A program made the translations under genes and the position numbers. Below the pieces are notes generated by a model. The model ran no database searches, was not told the DNA's origin, and saw only the letters and a list, made by a program, of their open reading frames with translations. Shown here piece by piece: positions 14,474 through 18,669 of a stretch of 18,669 nucleotides of DNA. The stretch is from Bacteroidales bacterium. Lineage in GTDB: Bacteria > Bacteroidota > Bacteroidia > Bacteroidales > FEN-979. Each line of letters starts with the position of its first letter. Position 1 is the stretch's first letter. The stretch covers positions 1-18,669 of the forward strand of contig JALNWG010000038.1 of the NCBI GenBank assembly GCA_023231005.1, read 5' to 3'.

Positions 14474-15663
14474 GATTGACAGGTTTCAATTATCAATCCG
14501 GTATTCTGCAGCAACCGGTCCATGATTTTTCCTGCCTCGTAGGCCTCTGCTCTTTTAAAAGCTGCCTGCTTCATTTTCGTTTGCATGTATGGATCAAGGA
14601 AGAACCTAACAACTTTTCCCGCCATTTCTTCATTTGTTTCTACAAGGTATCCGCTTACTGAATCTTCCAGAATATCCTTGGGCCCTTTCGTATTGTATGC
14701 CACTACAGGTAAGCCACAGCTTAGTGCTTCGAGTACAACACAACTGAACGTGTCAAAACGGGATGGTAATAGCAGAATATCTGCTGCCCTGAACAAGGCA
14801 GATAGATATTCCCGTCCAACCCATCCCAGATATATGGCTTCTGGGAGTATCGTTTTCAGTTCCTCTTCAGCTGGACCAGTACCGGCAATTACCAGTTGAA
14901 TTTCCGGAAAAACAGACCGTATCATCTGCATTATCGCAGGAAGTTCCATGACTCCTTTTTCTTTACTGATACGTCCTGCAAAAAAAACAACAGGTTGTTG
15001 ATTGTCAAACGGAAGTATGTCCTTTGCCGAAGATAGTGGATCTGAGAAAATTCCATCAACCCAATGTGAGGTTAGAAAGACTTTTGCCGGATCAAACCCC
15101 ATGGTCTTTCCGGTTAACCATTGTTGTTGATCTGTGTTTAGGACAAATATCTTCCCGAATCTTTTATAATAAATTCTCATCAATTTCTGCAATCTATTCA
15201 GGCCGATCTGGTCCAATAACAATACCTCCTTTGCAAAGCTAAGCCAGTCGGTATGCAGATAGAAGTATGTATCAACGGAAAATATATTTTTCAACCAAAG
15301 TGCTACCAGCCCCATCGGTCCTTCGGTTGAGCAGATAATGCGGTCGTATTTCCCTCGTCGGAAAGTATGCTGAACGGAAAGAAAGTTTGGTATTCTCATA
15401 GGCTGTTGCCTATACAAAGGGAAGGAGAAATGAGAAACAGGTTTAAGTACAATCAGGTGTTCGTCGGGTTTGATCGTGCTGCTGCAAATCATTATATCTA
15501 CAGGGAGGTTACGCGCTTTGATCTCAACGTGAATAGACTTCAGCACAGTAGAAACTCCATTGTGATCTCCATACGTATCGGTTAGCCAAACAAGACGGCC
15601 TCGGCCCCTTTCAGGTATTTGGGAAAATCTCGTATCATGAGGTAAAACTTTTTCTCTTTTCAT
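14470..15663 (-). CDS. GT4 family glycosyltransferase
   Basis: A 397-residue GT-B fold enzyme. The N-terminal domain has the NGVSTVL acceptor-side loop (35-41) and LHTDW (136-140). The C-terminal donor domain has FAGRISKEKG with R231 and K236, which contact the nucleotide diphosphate, the VIAGTGPAEEEL loop, and the EX7E-like segment SRFDTFSCVVLEA, where D304 takes the place of the first Glu and E312 is the second. This variant is common in GT4 transferases acting on lipid-linked or mannosyl/glucosyl acceptors. The exact sugar and acceptor cannot be told. It is the first gene of the apparent GT4-GH13-CHAD operon, with a 4-bp stop/start overlap. Upstream lies a 151-bp divergent spacer with two TGTTAACA palindromes. 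Confidence 0.88.
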   Translation of the reverse strand: MKREKVLPHDTRFSQIPERGRGRLVWLTDTYGDHNGVSTVLKSIHVEIKARNLPVDIMICSSTIKPDEHLIVLKPVSHFSFPLYRQQPMRIPNFLSVQHTFRRGKYDRIICSTEGPMGLVALWLKNIFSVDTYFYLHTDWLSFAKEVLLLDQIGLNRLQKLMRIYYKRFGKIFVLNTDQQQWLTGKTMGFDPAKVFLTSHWVDGIFSDPLSSAKDILPFDNQQPVVFFAGRISKEKGVMELPAIMQMIRSVFPEIQLVIAGTGPAEEELKTILPEAIYLGWVGREYLSALFRAADILLLPSRFDTFSCVVLEALSCGLPVVAYNTKGPKDILEDSVSGYLVETNEEMAGKVVRFFLDPYMQTKMKQAAFKRAEAYEAGKIMDRLLQNTGLIIETCQS

Positions 15664-15796
15664 ATATCTTATATTTTTCTACAAATTTCGCTGTATAATC
15701 ATCTTGTTTTTTAATGTTAACAAAACTTAATGATTTCTTAATCGAAATTTAATGTTTTCGTAACTTCCTGTTAACATATCGGTTAAATATTGAGTT

Positions 15797-15804
15797 TACC
15801 TTTG
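15797..15804 (+). promoter_or_regulatory. Bacteroidota -7 box of the metallophosphoesterase gene
   Basis: TACCTTTG matches TAnnTTTG. The ATG lies 10 bp further on (15815), so the leader is very short or absent. The promoter appears intact although the gene is truncated. Confidence 0.5.
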
Positions 15805-15814
15805 TTTATGAACT

Positions 15815-16126
15815 ATGAAACAACCCTCAATCCATAAACGTGAAGTCGACCTGGTCATTATTTCCGATGTACATCTTGGCACCTTCGGTTGCCATGCCAA
15901 AGAATTACTGAAGTACCTGCGGAGTATCAAACCCAAAACACTGATTTTGAACGGTGATATAATTGATATATGGCAATTCAGAAAGCGTTATTTTCCAAAA
16001 TCTCATCTGATGGTGATCAGGCACCTTACAGGTTTGATTGCAAAAAACACAAAAGTGATTTACATAACAGGAAACCATGATGAACTAATGAGGAAATTTG
16101 TTAAACTGCCGGTTGGCGCTCCCTGA
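15815..16126 (+). pseudogene. LpxH-like metallophosphoesterase, 3'-truncated
   Basis: A 103-residue fragment. It carries the first three blocks of the calcineurin-like phosphoesterase fold of the UDP-2,3-diacylglucosamine hydrolase (LpxH) type: SDVHLG (D18, H20), LNGDIIDIW (D48) and ITGNHDELMRKF (N87, H88). Family members run to about 250-280 residues and need later His ligands (HGD and GHTH blocks), all missing here. The frame leaves the family pattern after RKF and ends KLPVGAP, the last residues being antisense to the end of the convergent GT4 gene. The 3' half was therefore lost at about 16095-16103. With an incomplete metal site it should be inactive. It starts from its own promoter, divergent from the first GT4 gene. 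Confidence 0.82.
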
Positions 16127-17276
16127 TCAATTCAACATAACGTTGATAAACATCATCAACAATAGCCTCCCAGGAGTGATAAATTGATTTCCTGGCACCC
16201 ACACCGGCTTTTTTAATGGCATCAGGGTGTTTCATCAAATCACTGATCCTGTTTGTCAGGGAAATGACATCATTTTCCACTAAAAATCCATTCACTCCGT
16301 TGAGAATTCCCTCTGCCGACGAGCTATTGGTAACCACTACTGATGGAATATCAAAAGCAGCCGCCTCCTGCAAAACAAGCGGAGAGTTGTCATATACCGA
16401 AGGAAAAACAAGGAGATCAGAGGCCGCATACACGTTCTGCAATTCCATACGGTCGGTGATAACCCCCAAAAAAACCACCTGGTCCTGGATTTTATACTGA
16501 TTGACCAACTTCTTCATTTCCTTAGCGGCATATCCTTCACCCACGAAAACCATTTTATATGATTCACCATTGGTTTTCAACATCTTTAATGAATCTATGA
16601 TCAACCGCACGTTCTTTTCCCATCGGTGCTGCCCCACAAATAACATTACAAACTCGTTTGACCCGGCATTCATGAGGTCAAGACCTTTTTTCCTGTATTT
16701 AAGCAGCTTTGACTTTTCCGGAATGAGCATATCAGTACCATTGGGCATTATTTCATAGGAACCCTTGTACCCGTAATCTCTCAGAGTTTGACCTGTGCTT
16801 ATATTTGGCACCCAAACGAGATCGGCTGTATTGTAAAAATCATGGGTCATTTTAACCAGAAAGTCAACAAACAGGTCATTATTGATCACCTTTTTGAAAT
16901 CATCGCGGTACTTTGTATGAAATGTCGCCACCAGCGGTACGTTGAGTTTTGAAGCAAGTTTTACAGCAATCTGCCCGCTGATAAAAGGACAATGAGCATG
17001 AAGCAAATCAAATTTTATCTTCTTAATCTTCTTTTTAAAATTGATATCGATTAACGGAAGACCTACCCTGTATGGATTCATGCCAGGCAGAAGAACTGAC
17101 TTGAATCGGTGAACTTTATAATCAACATTGTCTGTGTAGTCCTTCACTTTTGGCGCAACAAGCATGCTCTTACAATACTTGGCATTTAGCCAGTATGCGT
17201 AATTATGTGCGGTCATTCCTACCCCATCCATGATCGGGAAATAGGAATCATTGAATTGACATGTTTTGATCTTCAT
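16101..17276 (-). CDS. GT4 family glycosyltransferase, glycolipid-synthase-like
   Basis: A 391-residue GT-B enzyme. The N-terminus FNDSYFPIMDGVGMTAHNYA resembles GT4 enzymes that glucosylate diacylglycerol or other lipids (the P-x-x-DGVG loop). HAHCPF (93-98) and ATFHTKYRDDF follow. The donor domain has FVGQHRWEKN with R218 and K221, the FVGEGYAAKEM loop, and SVYDNSPLVLQEA with D296 and E304 in the places of the EX7E pair. It is full length. Its last 26 bases overlap the truncated metallophosphoesterase tail-to-tail. Within Bacteroidota such lipid-type GT4 genes often sit near LpxH-like phosphoesterases, so the two probably belonged to one membrane-glycolipid locus before the deletion; this is inference. 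The 127 bp upstream (17277-17403) is AT-rich, with only a weak -7-like GATATTTG near 17300. Confidence 0.88.
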   Translation of the reverse strand: MKIKTCQFNDSYFPIMDGVGMTAHNYAYWLNAKYCKSMLVAPKVKDYTDNVDYKVHRFKSVLLPGMNPYRVGLPLIDINFKKKIKKIKFDLLHAHCPFISGQIAVKLASKLNVPLVATFHTKYRDDFKKVINNDLFVDFLVKMTHDFYNTADLVWVPNISTGQTLRDYGYKGSYEIMPNGTDMLIPEKSKLLKYRKKGLDLMNAGSNEFVMLFVGQHRWEKNVRLIIDSLKMLKTNGESYKMVFVGEGYAAKEMKKLVNQYKIQDQVVFLGVITDRMELQNVYAASDLLVFPSVYDNSPLVLQEAAAFDIPSVVVTNSSSAEGILNGVNGFLVENDVISLTNRISDLMKHPDAIKKAGVGARKSIYHSWEAIVDDVYQRYVELIRERQPAV

Positions 17277-17403
17277 GCGTAATTTTTATACAAATATCGT
17301 TGGCTTCAATGAAACAAATTCGCAGTTAACGATTTATTAATAAAGATTTAATATTACAATACACATCTTTGCCTTCTAATAAGACGGGATATTGGTTTTA
17401 AAT

Positions 17404-18084
17404 TTATTTTCGATTGAATTTTACAACGATTCCGGTGGAAAGATAAAAACTTTTCTCTTTTCCGATTTCCATTTCTAATAAGGGTCCTAACGAAATTTTA
17501 TCTATCGGTATCAAATAATTGATCTGAAATGCCGGTAAAAATGAAGTAAAATAGTTGGTACTGTATACGATTTTATCAGGAGCCGACAAGTAGGTAAATC
17601 TTGCTTTTTTAAAGCTCACAAATTCAATATTTACACCCACTGAAAGCTCAAACCGCTTTATTCTGTATACGACAAGGAGCGGTACACCAAGAGTACAGAA
17701 ATTATAATCGTATTTTATTATATCATGAATTGATGTCGGCGTATGATAACGATGTACCGTATCAATATTTCCTTCATAAAGATCATTTCGGATACTTACC
17801 AGTATTCCGGAGCCGATGGAAAGGTTTTTAAATATTTTCCTGTTGATCTGAACCCCGGTTTGAAATCCGAAAGTTGGATTTTTTGTAAATCTGTCGTATT
17901 GATGTGCAATAATGTCGGAGGGATCATTTTCCGTCTTTTCTATGTATTTAGAAGCGAAAAATGTTTTGTACTGAAGACAAGACTTCAGCGTGATTTGAAA
18001 TTTTCTTTCAGGCTCCTGGTTTTGGCTGAATGTAGGGGAAAATATCAACAGTAAAAAGCAGGTAAGCCACAGTGGTTTTTTCAT
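17404..18084 (-). CDS. Outer membrane beta-barrel protein
   Basis: A 226-residue protein with a signal peptide (1-20, PTFSQ). The rest is a series of alternating amphipathic strands (FGFQTGVQINRKIFKNLSIG, CTLGVPLLVVYRIKRFELSV, FLPAFQINYLIP, SLGPLLEMEIG) ending in a strand-like TGIVVKFNRK. This is the pattern of the small OMP_b-brl/PorT-like 8-strand barrels that are common in Bacteroidota. No enzyme motif is visible. It follows a lipoprotein gene with only 3 bp between stop and ATG, so the two form an operon and may act together at the outer membrane; their function is unknown. Confidence 0.8.
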   Translation of the reverse strand: MKKPLWLTCFLLLIFSPTFSQNQEPERKFQITLKSCLQYKTFFASKYIEKTENDPSDIIAHQYDRFTKNPTFGFQTGVQINRKIFKNLSIGSGILVSIRNDLYEGNIDTVHRYHTPTSIHDIIKYDYNFCTLGVPLLVVYRIKRFELSVGVNIEFVSFKKARFTYLSAPDKIVYSTNYFTSFLPAFQINYLIPIDKISLGPLLEMEIGKEKSFYLSTGIVVKFNRK

Positions 18085-18087
18085 GAG

Positions 18088-18477
18088 CTATTTTATCTTT
18101 TCACCAGTAACATCAATAGTTGTACGACATCCGGGGGAATATTCAAAAACCGAAAAATGCATTTTTTTTGACGATTCAAATTCTCCTCGTAATTCTCCTG
18201 GAAATTGGTGACCGATAATTGACCGATCTTCAAAAAGATCAGCATAATAGGATCGATTATAAGAGAGGATAATCCCAATTCCCTGATCATCACCCGAAAA
18301 TTCTATTTTCCCATCAGAAAAATACGTGTTATCAAACGACAGTTCAGGAGTAATGAACGTATTTACATGAATCCGAAAGGAATAATCTCCGGTATATTTG
18401 TAACGATAGTCAAGAGGACTTTTTGTACAACCGGCTAAAATCAATAGCCCTGTCATAATGAAGATAATTTTGTGCAT
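18088..18477 (-). CDS. Small lipoprotein of unknown function
   Basis: A 129-residue protein with a strong lipoprotein signal: MHKIIFIMTGLLILAGC, lipobox LAGC with Cys17. The mature part is predicted beta-rich (YTGDYSFRIHVNTF, GKIEFSGDDQGIGIILSYN, GELRGEFESSKKMHFSVFEY), like small lipocalin-like or beta-sandwich lipoproteins of Bacteroidota. I cannot name a family. It is the first gene of a two-gene unit with the beta-barrel protein. A matching -7 box lies 20 bp upstream of its ATG. Confidence 0.82.
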   Translation of the reverse strand: MHKIIFIMTGLLILAGCTKSPLDYRYKYTGDYSFRIHVNTFITPELSFDNTYFSDGKIEFSGDDQGIGIILSYNRSYYADLFEDRSIIGHQFPGELRGEFESSKKMHFSVFEYSPGCRTTIDVTGEKIK

Positions 18478-18496
18478 AAAAATTAATTACAAGAAA

Positions 18497-18504
18497 CAAA
18501 TTTA
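18497..18504 (-). promoter_or_regulatory. Bacteroidota -7 box of the lipoprotein/barrel operon
   Basis: The minus strand reads TAAATTTG (TAnnTTTG). A TTTG lies 24 bp further upstream (18529-18532), a little far for an ideal -33 element. Confidence 0.5.
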
Positions 18505-18536
18505 GATTCAACCATGTGTTTATATGAGCAAAGTTT

Positions 18537-18669
18537 TTAATTGTGAACAATGAACAACTTACCTGTAACTGAATAACCTTCGGTTTTGATTACATAGATA
18601 TAACTACCATCGGGATATTTAGAAGTATTCACTTTGATATGTTGAGATCCCACTGAATACGATTCAAAA
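18537..18669 (-). CDS. T9SS-exported protein, C-terminal sorting domain only
   Basis: Forty-four codons enter from the right edge and end at a TAA (18537-18539). They read FESYSVGSQHIKVNTSKYPD, then GSYIYVIKTEGYSVTGKLFI and VHN. This is the end of a type A C-terminal sorting domain (the L/Y-x-x-G-x-Y-x-x-x-I pattern followed by a K-x-x-V/I ending). The full protein, mostly outside the window, should be a secreted or surface protein exported by the type IX system, like the subtilisin-like protease in this window. The passenger domain is not visible. Confidence 0.82.
   Translation of the reverse strand, partial: FESYSVGSQHIKVNTSKYPDGSYIYVIKTEGYSVTGKLFIVHN

Noticed and set aside
15715..15776. 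Two TGTTAACA 8-bp palindromes in the GT4/phosphoesterase divergent spacer
   Set aside because: AT-rich 8-mers 54 bp apart could be chance; no further symmetry or known regulator.
1..18669. CRISPR array, tRNA/rRNA genes, transposase or integrase
   Set aside because: None seen: no regularly spaced repeats, no cloverleaf-type sequence and no recombinase motifs.

Overview
The window comes from a member of the Bacteroidota, probably an environmental Bacteroidales-like lineage. Four things point there: a short primary sigma factor without region 1.1; at least seven good matches to the Bacteroidota -7 promoter box TAnnTTTG just upstream of genes; C-terminal sorting domains of the type IX secretion system (T9SS) on two secreted proteins; and a TonB receptor with an N-terminal carboxypeptidase-regulatory-like domain. 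The DNA is moderately AT-rich, almost all coding, and has no rRNA, tRNA, CRISPR array or transposase gene.  Layout. 1-490 is the 3' end of a TolC-family efflux channel. 646-1629 (-) is a stand-alone methyltransferase with a Cys-rich N-terminus. 1890-4304 (-) is a haem-receptor-like TonB-dependent transporter. It is divergent from a small lipoprotein (4435-4935), and a perfect 24-bp palindrome between them carries a promoter -7 box in each arm. 4981-6648 is a T9SS-exported subtilisin-like protease. 6674-8967 (-) is a translationally coupled pair, HtrA/DegQ protease followed by the primary sigma factor RpoD. 9160-10293 is a secreted endonuclease/exonuclease/phosphatase-fold protein.  10294-11960 is a small accessory island. 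It holds a higBA toxin-antitoxin pair whose toxin is split by an in-frame TAA, and then, on the other strand, an intact antitoxin-ParE/RelE toxin pair. A 49-bp piece of the upstream endonuclease gene is repeated (45/49 identical) exactly 1,050 bp further on, on the far side of higBA. This marks a past duplication or insertion event.  11968-15663 (-) looks like one operon: GT4 glycosyltransferase, GH13 alpha-glucosidase (ATGA overlap) and a CHAD-domain protein whose 5' end appears broken by one extra A in a 9-A run. 15815-16126 is an LpxH-like metallophosphoesterase that stops after its first three metal-binding motifs, exactly where it meets the 3' end of a convergent second GT4 gene (16101-17276). 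17404-18477 (-) is a lipoprotein plus beta-barrel protein pair. 18537-18669 (-) is the 3' end of another T9SS cargo gene.  I did not find a clearly new multi-gene system. The most unusual parts are the repeat-flanked, toxin-inactivated higBA locus, the palindromic back-to-back promoter at 4328-4351, and the two broken genes at the ends of the GT4/GH13/CHAD region.
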